A DNA stretch of 64,000 nt, taken from an uncultured beta proteobacterium. Lineage in GTDB: Bacteria; Pseudomonadota; Gammaproteobacteria; Burkholderiales; Burkholderiaceae_C. The stretch lies in assembly GCA_903832285.1 (NCBI GenBank), contig CAILAY010000050.1, positions 1-64,000 of the forward strand, written 5' to 3'. The translations under genes and the position numbers were made by a program. Below the pieces are notes generated by a model. It was given only the letters and a program-made list of their open reading frames with translations. It did not search any database and had not been told where the DNA came from. Shown here piece after piece: positions 26,858 to 34,908 of this stretch. Numbering within the stretch: the first letter of the stretch is position 1; each line of letters begins with the position of its first letter.

Positions 26858-27712
26858 TCAGGGTGTGCTGAGCCGGGTTTCCAGTGTTTCTTCACGTGTG
26901 AAGCGAAAGCGCGAAACCATCACGAACTGGTCAAACTCGCGCCGCATGGCAGAGCTGAATTTACCAAATGGCGCGGCGGTTTTGGCAATCACCTGGGCGC
27001 GGCGGTCCAACAGCCGGTTGCCCGAGCTTTGCACCACTTCCGTTGCCAATACCTGGCCATCGTGATTCACAGTGATGACCATCGTGAGTTCGCCGTAAAG
27101 CTTGTTGCCCGCCGCCGTGGGGAAATCCTGCGTGCCCTTGGCCTCGATGCTCTGGCGCATGCTGTCGTAATACATCGCATAGACAGCGCCCTGGGTGGAG
27201 GCACTGACGTAGCGCTTTCGGGGGCGCGCGTTCTGATCATTCACGCGTCGCTCGATTTCCGCCAGCAGTTTGATCAGCTGGCGCCGCCTGTCCTGCTCGG
27301 CCTGCGCTTCGGGGTTCTTGCTGGTCTGCGCCAGCTCGGGCGCGGGCATGCGGGCCAACTGCGATTTGAGCTGCGCCAGCAGCAGGTTCTGCTGTTCGCT
27401 CAGTGCCTCCAGTTTGCGCTGTGCGTCCATCACCGCGTCCCCCATGTCCGCGACCGGGGAGGGCGGCAACGGCGTGGTGGCGCGGCCCCGTTCGTGCTCT
27501 CCGCCCCCTGCCAATGAGTACTGCGCAATCGCCTGCGCCTTGTCCGGGCGCTGCTCGCTTTTTGCGTTCACCAGAATGACGTCCAGCGCCGTATCCTGAA
27601 AAACGCGCTTGAAGCTCTCGGGGTCGACGAAGCGCACGCTCAGCAACACCGCATGCACGGTGACGGACACACTCAGGGCCCATTGCAAAGTACTGAAGCG
27701 GCTCGGACTCAC
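26858..27712 (-). CDS. TonB-family C-terminal domain protein
   Basis: N-terminal TM, charged coiled region, C-terminal YGELTMVITVNHDGQVLATEVVQSSGNRLLDRRAQVIAKTAAPFG. Confidence 0.85.
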   Translation of the reverse strand: MSPSRFSTLQWALSVSVTVHAVLLSVRFVDPESFKRVFQDTALDVILVNAKSEQRPDKAQAIAQYSLAGGGEHERGRATTPLPPSPVADMGDAVMDAQRKLEALSEQQNLLLAQLKSQLARMPAPELAQTSKNPEAQAEQDRRRQLIKLLAEIERRVNDQNARPRKRYVSASTQGAVYAMYYDSMRQSIEAKGTQDFPTAAGNKLYGELTMVITVNHDGQVLATEVVQSSGNRLLDRRAQVIAKTAAPFGKFSSAMRREFDQFVMVSRFRFTREETLETRLSTP

Positions 27713-29793
27713 GGCACTACGGTCAGGTCCTGTGGGTCTGTGCCCGCATCGCCGTCGCTCGTGTCCATGGCGATGGCAATCGGACCCACCGGCGCGTCGT
27801 CGTCGTCACCCTCCAGCTCTTCCAACAGCGCGGCGTCTGCCGCAGCGTTGTCCAGGTCGAGTCGCTCCATCAGAGTGCCGTGAATGTCCAGCGTGATCTC
27901 GTCCACGGCGCCGAGCTTGACGCGCAGGCGGGCACCACGCGGCAGGCCCTGTGCACCCAACACCGGCAACACCAGCGGCAGTTCTTCGGCCCGCACCAGC
28001 ACGCCGCCGGGGATGTCCTTGAACACCGTCGCGACCAGTTCGGTGATGCCTTGTTGTTGCACATATTTGAGAGTCCAGAAGCGTTCCATACCCTGCTGGT
28101 ACCCGTTGTACGCGCTGTACGCCGCGTCAAACGCGGAAATGATGGCGAACAACTCCGTGTCCTTCGGCCTAAAGGGTGCGGCCAAGGCGGCGGTCTTGCC
28201 GTGGCGTGCACAGGCGATGATTTGCCACTGGTTCACCAGATCGGTATAGCGGCGCAGTGGTGAACTGCTCCAGGCGTAGCTGGGCACGCCAATGCCTGCG
28301 TGCGGCAGGGCTTTGGTGCCCATGCGCACCTTCACCCCCGGTGCCAGACTGGCCTGACTGCGGTAGATGCCTGGAACGCCGAGTTCGGCCATCCATTGGC
28401 CCCAGGTGCTGTTGGCCAGAATCATGGCTTCGGCCACGATCAGGTCCAGCGGTGCGCCGCGCTGGCGCACGCTGATCTGCACCTGTTCGTTGCCTTGGGG
28501 CTCGGCGCCATCATTACCGATCAACCTGAAGTTGTAGTCAGGCCGGTTGAAGTTTTCGGGCTTGCCGCGTACGGCTTCGCGCCGCGCCTTCAACTCCTTT
28601 GCCAGGCGGTACAGGAAGGCGAGTTCGGTGCGCTCGATGCGCGCAGGAATCGGCTTATCCGTAGGTTCGAATGCCGGGTTTTCCAGCCACTCGGGCGTGA
28701 CCACGGCGTCGAGTTGGTCGTGGCGCAGGTTCACAGCAATCGGCACCCGTTCGATCCGGGTTTGCGTGTCCTGGACTTGCAGCGTTTCCTCGTTCAGCGT
28801 GACGTAGAGCGACACCGCGGGACAGTTCTGGCCCTCCTGCAGCGTATAGCTCTGCACCACCGCGTCGGGCAGCATCGTCACCTTGTAGCCCGGCATATAA
28901 ACCGTGGACAGGCGCGCGCGACCAGCCAGGTCGATGGGGCTGCCGGGCAGCACCGCCAAACCCGGCGCAGCAATGTGGATGCCCAGCACCACCGTGCCAG
29001 TGCCCAGCCCCTGGACCGAGAGCGCGTCGTCAATTTCTGTGGTGGCCGAGTCGTCGATGGAGAACGCCTGCACCGTGGCCAAGGGCAAGTCGTCCTGGAT
29101 CGCGGGAGCCGTGAGCGCGGGGAAAGCGGTTCCTTTGGGAAAGTTGTCGAACAGGAAGCGCTTCCAGTGAAACTGGTAGGGCGAGGCGATGGCGCCGGCC
29201 TGTTGCAACAGGTCCAGCGGCGGTTTATGCGTGGCGCGTGATGCCTCCACTACGGCCTTGTATTCGGCTGCGTTCTTGTCGGGCTTGAACAGGATCTTGA
29301 ACAATTGTTCGCGTATCGGCTCGGGACAGTGGCCTTCTCCCAGCGCCTGCGCCCAGTCGGCGATTTGCTGCAACAACTGTTTCTTTTTTTCAATTCCGGC
29401 CAGCGCCTGCTGCAGGATTTCCGCCGGCGCCTTCTTGAAGCGACCTTTGCCGGCGCGGCGAAAGTAGTGGGGCGCCTCGTACAGGCAAAACAGCGCCGCC
29501 GCCTGCTGCTCCAGGCTGGGGTTGGCGCTGAAATACTCGCGCGCCAGATCGGCAAAGCCAAAATCGTCTGCGGGGGCGAATTCCCAAGCCAGATCCAGTT
29601 CGATGGACCGGCTCAATGCCTGCGCCCGGACCAGCAGTTCGGCCGGCGCGGGCTTCTCAAACTTCAGCAGCACATTTGCTCCCTTGACCTTGAGGCGCTT
29701 GCCGCTGTCCAACTCCACCTGTGCCGAGGTATCGCTTTCGGACAGCACGCGTCCTGCAAGGAATTTTCCGGCTTCTTCGAATAATACAAACAT
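27709..29793 (-). CDS. RNB-domain exoribonuclease (RNase II/R family)
   Basis: IDDSATTEIDDALSVQGLGTGTVVLGIHIAAPG, STVYMPGYKVTMLPDAVV, AEAMILANSTWGQWMAE. Start MFVLFEEAGKF at 29793 rather than 29919. Confidence 0.94.
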   Translation of the reverse strand: MFVLFEEAGKFLAGRVLSESDTSAQVELDSGKRLKVKGANVLLKFEKPAPAELLVRAQALSRSIELDLAWEFAPADDFGFADLAREYFSANPSLEQQAAALFCLYEAPHYFRRAGKGRFKKAPAEILQQALAGIEKKKQLLQQIADWAQALGEGHCPEPIREQLFKILFKPDKNAAEYKAVVEASRATHKPPLDLLQQAGAIASPYQFHWKRFLFDNFPKGTAFPALTAPAIQDDLPLATVQAFSIDDSATTEIDDALSVQGLGTGTVVLGIHIAAPGLAVLPGSPIDLAGRARLSTVYMPGYKVTMLPDAVVQSYTLQEGQNCPAVSLYVTLNEETLQVQDTQTRIERVPIAVNLRHDQLDAVVTPEWLENPAFEPTDKPIPARIERTELAFLYRLAKELKARREAVRGKPENFNRPDYNFRLIGNDGAEPQGNEQVQISVRQRGAPLDLIVAEAMILANSTWGQWMAELGVPGIYRSQASLAPGVKVRMGTKALPHAGIGVPSYAWSSSPLRRYTDLVNQWQIIACARHGKTAALAAPFRPKDTELFAIISAFDAAYSAYNGYQQGMERFWTLKYVQQQGITELVATVFKDIPGGVLVRAEELPLVLPVLGAQGLPRGARLRVKLGAVDEITLDIHGTLMERLDLDNAAADAALLEELEGDDDDAPVGPIAIAMDTSDGDAGTDPQDLTVVP

Positions 29794-29873
29794 GGACCGG
29801 ATTGTCCCATGCGTCGCGACGTGGCTACAGCTTGCTGCCAGGGCAGCAGACCTCAGACGGAGATAATCACGCC

Positions 29874-31028
29874 ATGGCCAACCGTTTTGACACACCTTCC
29901 CTTTGGCACCGGATGCCACTGTGGTTTCGGGGCTTTGACGGTCCGCTCGCGTTCGCTGTTTTCGTGCTGGCTTGCGCCGGGCTTCTGACCATGTATTCCT
30001 CGGGATATGACCATGGCACGCGCTTCGAAGACCATGCGCGCAATATGCTGATTGCCGGCTTCATCATGTTTTTCGTAGCCCAGATTCCACCGCAGCGTCT
30101 CATGGCGCTGGCTGTTCCGCTGTATGTGCTGGGCGTGACGCTGCTGATTGCGGTGGCCGTCTTCGGCGTCACCAAGAAGGGTGCGAGGCGGTGGCTGAAT
30201 GTGGGCGTCACGATCCAGCCCAGCGAGATTCTGAAGATCGCCATGCCCCTGATGCTGGCTTGGTGGTTTCAAAAACGCGAAGGGCAATTGCGCCCTCTGG
30301 ACTTTTCTGTGGCGGCAGCCTTGCTGCTGGTGCCGGTGGCGCTGATCGTGAAGCAACCCGATCTGGGTACGGCCGTGTTGGTGCTGGCCGCGGGCATAGG
30401 CGTGATATTTTTTGCCGGCCTGAGTTGGAAGCTCATGCTGCCCCCGCTGTTGCTCGGTCTGGTGGGCGTGGGTCTGCTGGTCTGGTTTGAGCCCCAGGTC
30501 TGCGCCCAGGGTGTGCGCTGGCCGCTGATGCACGACTACCAACAACAGCGTATTTGCACGCTTCTGGATCCCGGTCGCGATCCACTGGGCAAGGGCTTTC
30601 ACATCATCCAGGGAATGATTGGAATTGGCTCCGGAGGCGTGCTGGGCAAGGGTTTCATGCAGGGCACGCAAACCCACCTTGAGTTCATCCCGGAGCGCAC
30701 GACGGACTTCATCTTCGCCTCATTTTCCGAGGAGTTCGGTCTGATCGGGAACCTGCTCCTGATATCGGGTTTCATCTTCCTGGTGCTGCGCGGACTGTCG
30801 ATCGCGCTTGAGGCACCCACGCTGTTTGCGCGCCTGCTGGCCGGCAGCATCACCTTGATATTTTTCACCTACGCCTTCGTCAACATGGGCATGGTGAGCG
30901 GCATCCTGCCCGTGGTTGGTGTGCCTCTTCCCTTCATCAGCTACGGAGGCACCGCCATGGTGACCCTGGGCATGGGCTTGGGGATACTGATGTCGATTGC
31001 GCGGTCGAAGAGATTGGTGCAGAGCTGA
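29874..31028 (+). CDS. rodA: Rod shape-determining protein RodA
   Basis: SEDS family: KKGARRWLNVGVTIQPSEILKIAMPLMLAWWF, GIGSGGVLGKGFMQGTQTHLEFIPERTTDFIFASFSEEFGL, LPFISYGGTAMV. Confidence 0.96.
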   Translation: MANRFDTPSLWHRMPLWFRGFDGPLAFAVFVLACAGLLTMYSSGYDHGTRFEDHARNMLIAGFIMFFVAQIPPQRLMALAVPLYVLGVTLLIAVAVFGVTKKGARRWLNVGVTIQPSEILKIAMPLMLAWWFQKREGQLRPLDFSVAAALLLVPVALIVKQPDLGTAVLVLAAGIGVIFFAGLSWKLMLPPLLLGLVGVGLLVWFEPQVCAQGVRWPLMHDYQQQRICTLLDPGRDPLGKGFHIIQGMIGIGSGGVLGKGFMQGTQTHLEFIPERTTDFIFASFSEEFGLIGNLLLISGFIFLVLRGLSIALEAPTLFARLLAGSITLIFFTYAFVNMGMVSGILPVVGVPLPFISYGGTAMVTLGMGLGILMSIARSKRLVQS

Positions 31029-31150
31029 TTTCCTGAGACCTTGCGGAGCAGACCAATGGCGACACGAAGTGCGCGGGCTCTGTCCTCAACTGATCAGAGA
31101 TGTCTTGCGCCGCACACCACAGGCAGGCAGACCACACCTAAAATGACCCG

Positions 31151-32671
31151 ATGACCTCTACTGACTCGTTTTCTGATCGTGCGGGTGCGCGTAGCGCCGC
31201 ACCCCAGCGCCAACCCACATCGGATCGTCTGGCCATTGCGAAGGCATTGCTGCTGGAACCCTTTGGCCTGACCACTGCGGACCTGACCCGTGCCCTGAAT
31301 GAAATCACGGCACACAAGGTGGACGACGCTGATCTGTATTTCCAGTACACCCGCAGCGAAGGCTGGAGTCTGGAGGAAGGCATTGTGAAGACTGGCTCCT
31401 TCAGCATCGATCAGGGTGTGGGCGTGCGTGCCGTGAGCGGCGAGAAGACGGCTTTTGCCTATTCCGACGATATCTCGCAGACCTCGCTGCTGGACGCGGC
31501 CCGCACCGTGCGCAGCATTTCGGCTGCGGCGCAATCCGCCAAGACCAGGGTGGTGACTGGCAAGATCGCTGCCGGCCGATCGCTTTACGCCGGTCTGGAC
31601 CCGATCGACACCATGGACAGTGCGGCCAAGGTGGCACTGCTGGGGCGGGTGGAAAAGCTGGCACGTTCCAGGGACCCGCGGGTGGCGCAAGTCATGGCGG
31701 GCCTGGCGAGCGAATACGACGTGATGCTGGTGGCGCGCGCCGACGGCACACTGGCGGCCGACGTGCGCCCGCTGGTGCGCCTGTCGGTGACGGTGATCGC
31801 CGAAGCCAAGGTGAATGGACAGATGCGGCGCGAGGCGGGTTCTGGCGGCGGCGGCGGGCGCTTTGGGCTGGCCTATTTTGACGACGCGCAGATCACCGAA
31901 TACGTGGACGCAGCAGTGCATGCGGCGCTCACGAATCTGGAGTCACGTCCGGCCCCCGCGGGTGTGATGACGGTGGTGTTGGGTCCGGGCTGGCCTGGTG
32001 TGCTGCTGCACGAAGCCATCGGTCACGGGTTGGAGGGCGACTTCAATCGCAAGGGATCGAGCGCCTTCAGCGGGCGGGTCGGCCAGCGCGTGGCGGCCAA
32101 GGGCGTGACCGTGCTGGACGATGGCAGCATCGCTCTGCGGCGCGGCTCTCTCAATGTGGATGACGAGGGCAACGCGACGCAGCGCAATGTGCTGATCGAG
32201 GACGGCATCCTCAAAGGCTATCTGCAGGACTCCATGAACGCGCGTCTGATGGGTGTGAAGCCCACGGGCAACGGCCGGCGTGAAAGCTACGCCCACGTCC
32301 CGATGCCGCGCATGACCAACACCGTCATGTTGGGTGGCAGCACCCCTGCGCAGGAAATCGTGGCCAGCATCAAGAAGGGTCTGTACGCCACCAATTTTGG
32401 CGGAGGGCAGGTTGACATCACCTCGGGAAAGTTTGTGTTCTCTGCGAGCGAGGCCTACTGGGTGGAAAACGGCAAGATCCAGTACCCCGTCAAGGGAGCC
32501 ACGCTGGTGGGCAGTGGCCCGCAGGCGTTGAAGAAGATCACGATGATTGGTGACGACATGGCGCTGGACACGGGGGTTGGTGTGTGCGGCAAGGAAGGCC
32601 AGAGTGTGCCGGTGGGTGTGGGCCAGCCCACGCTGCGCATCGAGGGGTTGACGGTGGGTGGAACAGCTTGA
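31151..32671 (+). CDS. tldD: Metalloprotease TldD
   Basis: [24 protein letters not shown] zinc motif; [28 protein letters not shown]-type terminus. Confidence 0.96.
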   Translation: [506 protein letters not shown]

Positions 32672-32702
32672 GCCCGCCTCTGGTGGCGCCACGTGGAACA
32701 GG

Positions 32703-33482
32703 TTAACGCAGTCCGTCCCACAGCAGTTTGCAGCCTGAGAGCAACATGCCCGCGTAAAGCACCTGGTAAAACAAGGCTGGCTGCATGCGTCGGGCCATGC
32801 GTACGCCTAACCAGACCCCTATGGGCGCAAAGGGCAGCAGGGCCAGCGAGGTGCTCATGCTGCGCCAGTCGAGCAAGCCCAGCCAAGCGTAGGGAATCCA
32901 TTTCGCCAGGTTGATGACGAAGAAGAAGGCCGCCATGGTGGCTGTGAAGACCAGCGGTGCCAGCCGCATCGGGATCACATAGAACTGGATCGGTGGCCCG
33001 CCCGCGTGCGCCACGAAGCTGGTGAAGCCTGACGTGGCGGTAAGCGTGGCACCCAGCCATTTGGGCAGCGGTGGGCTGTCGATGCGGGGCGGAAACAGTA
33101 GGCGCTGTGCCAGAAAAATGAGCGTCAAGGCGCCGACGATGGCCGAGACCGTGTTGGCGTCCAGCAGCTTGAACAGGACCGTTCCCATGATGATTCCCAG
33201 CAGTCCGAAGGGCAGCAGAAACTTGATCAGTCGGTGATCCAGGTTGTGGCGTAACGCGCCCAAGGCCATCACGTCCATCACAAACAGCACGGGCATCAGG
33301 ATCGCCGCCGCCTGGGGAACGGTCACCACCAGCGCCATGATGGGCACGGCGAGCGAGCCAAATCCGGCGCCAAATCCGCTCTTGCTCAAGCCCAGAAGAA
33401 TCACTGCCGGAATGGATACGGCGTAGAAGGAGAGGTCGGTGATCAAAATGAGTTGTGCGTTTTGGCGGCCGTCAAGTGGCAA
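32703..33482 (-). CDS. TauE/SafE-family sulfite/anion exporter-like membrane protein
   Basis: ILLGLSKSGFGAGFGSLAVPIMALVVTVPQAAAILMPVL, FTSFVAHAGGPPIQFYVIP, multi-TM. Confidence 0.9.
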   Translation of the reverse strand: MPLDGRQNAQLILITDLSFYAVSIPAVILLGLSKSGFGAGFGSLAVPIMALVVTVPQAAAILMPVLFVMDVMALGALRHNLDHRLIKFLLPFGLLGIIMGTVLFKLLDANTVSAIVGALTLIFLAQRLLFPPRIDSPPLPKWLGATLTATSGFTSFVAHAGGPPIQFYVIPMRLAPLVFTATMAAFFFVINLAKWIPYAWLGLLDWRSMSTSLALLPFAPIGVWLGVRMARRMQPALFYQVLYAGMLLSGCKLLWDGLR

Positions 33483-33541
33483 GGGTGCGCCTTGACGGAG
33501 CTATTTAAGGCATGGATCATAAGTTGGGTGAGAATCCCGCC

Positions 33542-33976
33542 ATGTTTACACCGTCCCCTTCCGATGTGAGGCGCTTCTTTTGCGCGATTTACCAGAAGTC
33601 CCGCTCCGGTCAGGCACTCGAAGCGATAGAACTGATTGCCAGTGGCTGGATGGACGAGCACCCCGAATTTCACGCGGAACTGTGCGATTTGGACGCTGCG
33701 CTGAAGGCGATCGCTGACCAGCCCGGCGGCGAGGGCAACGCGTTCCTGCACCTGTCCATGCACCTGAGCATCACTGAGCAATGCAGCATCGACCAGCCTC
33801 GCGGGATCCGCCAGGCGGTGGAATTGCTCACTGCTCGACGCGGTGACCTGCATCAGGCACACCACGAAGTCATGGAATGTCTGGGACAGATGATCTGGGA
33901 CGCCCAGCGCGCCAACCGCGCGCCCGACGGCGCCGCCTACATCGACGCTGTGCAACGCTGCGCCACAAGAGATTAA
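33542..33976 (+). CDS. DUF1841-family protein
   Basis: LHLSMHLSITEQCSIDQPRGIRQ, HQAHHEVMECLGQMIWDAQR; stop codon lies inside the adjacent mobile-element inverted repeat. Confidence 0.82.
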   Translation: MFTPSPSDVRRFFCAIYQKSRSGQALEAIELIASGWMDEHPEFHAELCDLDAALKAIADQPGGEGNAFLHLSMHLSITEQCSIDQPRGIRQAVELLTARRGDLHQAHHEVMECLGQMIWDAQRANRAPDGAAYIDAVQRCATRD

Positions 33977-33996
33977 TTGGGGTCAGATTCCAATTA
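33973..33996. repeat. Left inverted repeat of the RAYT element
   Basis: TTAATTGGGGTCAGATTCCAATTA; local stem TAATTGG/CCAATTA. Confidence 0.9.
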
Positions 33997-34029
33997 TCAT
34001 GATGCGGTTCGCCACTCCGCCTTTATCGT

Positions 34030-34761
34030 ATGGCACGCCTTCCTCGACTTACGCTCCCCGGATACCCGCACCATGTCATCCAGCGGGGCAATAACCGCCA
34101 GCCGATTTTCGTCGGCGCCGCCAACTATGAAGACCTGCTCGGTCTGTTAAGTGAGAACGCCGCCCGGTTCGGCGTTGCGATCCACGCCTACGTGCTGATG
34201 AGCAACCACTTTCACCTGCTGGCTACACCTTCCACCGCTGACGGTCTGCCGAGGATGATGCAGGCCGTGGGGCGTCGCTATGTTCGACACTTTAACGACA
34301 GCCAGGGGCGCAGCGGCACGCTCTGGGAAGGGCGCTATAAATCGACGCTGATCCAGACCGAACGCTACCTGCTGGCCTGCATGGTCTACATCGAACTCAA
34401 TCCAGTGCGTGGCGGGCTGGTGGCGCAAGCCCGCGACTATCCCTGGTCCAGCCATGGGCACTACACCGGCCTGCGCATCGATCCGCTGGTTACTCCCCAC
34501 CCCCTGTGTTGGGAACTGGGCAACACGCCTTTTGCGCGGGAGGCTGCATACGCCGAATTGGTCCAGGCCGGGGTGTCCCCGCAGACGCAGGCCGCTTTGA
34601 CCCAGTCGGCGCTTCGCGGCTGGGCCTTGGGCGAGCCGGATTTTGTGGCAGATCTGCAAAAACGCACCCAGCGCAGGGTCAGTCAGACCGCTGCAGGCAG
34701 ACCTTTTCTGGCCCCCAGGGAAGCGTTGAGGCAGCCAACTTCGTCAATAAAATCAAAGTGA
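34030..34761 (+). CDS. REP-associated tyrosine transposase (Y1_Tnp family)
   Basis: MARLPRLTLPGYPHHVIQRGNNRQPIF; HFHLLATP HUH-like motif; GTLWEGRYKSTLIQTERYLLACMVYIELNPVRGGLV. Confidence 0.96.
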   Translation: MARLPRLTLPGYPHHVIQRGNNRQPIFVGAANYEDLLGLLSENAARFGVAIHAYVLMSNHFHLLATPSTADGLPRMMQAVGRRYVRHFNDSQGRSGTLWEGRYKSTLIQTERYLLACMVYIELNPVRGGLVAQARDYPWSSHGHYTGLRIDPLVTPHPLCWELGNTPFAREAAYAELVQAGVSPQTQAALTQSALRGWALGEPDFVADLQKRTQRRVSQTAAGRPFLAPREALRQPTSSIKSK

Positions 34762-34810
34762 CGAGGCCCTCAAATTCGATATGTCCCTAATTAAATTTTA
34801 AATCTGAATA

Positions 34811-34849
34811 AAGCAAATTAATTGGAATCTGACCCCAATTAATTTGCTT
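34811..34849. repeat. Right inverted repeat/hairpin of the RAYT element
   Basis: AAGCAAATTAATTGG-AATCTGACC-CCAATTAATTTGCTT, 15-bp perfect stem. Confidence 0.9.
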
Positions 34850-34876
34850 GAAAAGAATGCTGCGCTGCACTATGCT
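34848..34876 (+). promoter_or_regulatory. Putative gltB promoter abutting the RAYT element
   Basis: TTGAAA (34848-34853), 17-bp spacer, TATGCT (34871-34876). Confidence 0.5.
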
Positions 34877-34908
34877 CATGCTCTTTGTGAAATTCAGAAG
34901 GAATCGCC

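Larger units (their letters stand above)
33973..34849 (+). mobile_element. RAYT (REP-associated tyrosine transposase) element with 24-bp perfect inverted repeats and hairpin ends
   Basis: TTAATTGGGGTCAGATTCCAATTA at 33973-33996 and its exact reverse complement TAATTGGAATCTGACCCCAATTAA at 34819-34842; larger hairpin AAGCAAATTAATTGG/CCAATTAATTTGCTT at the right end to 34849. Confidence 0.85.

Noticed and set aside
29874-31028. rodA separated from mreBCD/mrdA as a notable anomaly
   Set aside because: Gene neighbourhood varies among lineages and the flanking genome is not visible, so it cannot be judged from this window.
33973-34849. Classical IS element with DDE transposase
   Set aside because: The gene is a Y1/RAYT-type protein and the ends are hairpins without an evident target duplication, so it was not called a DDE IS.
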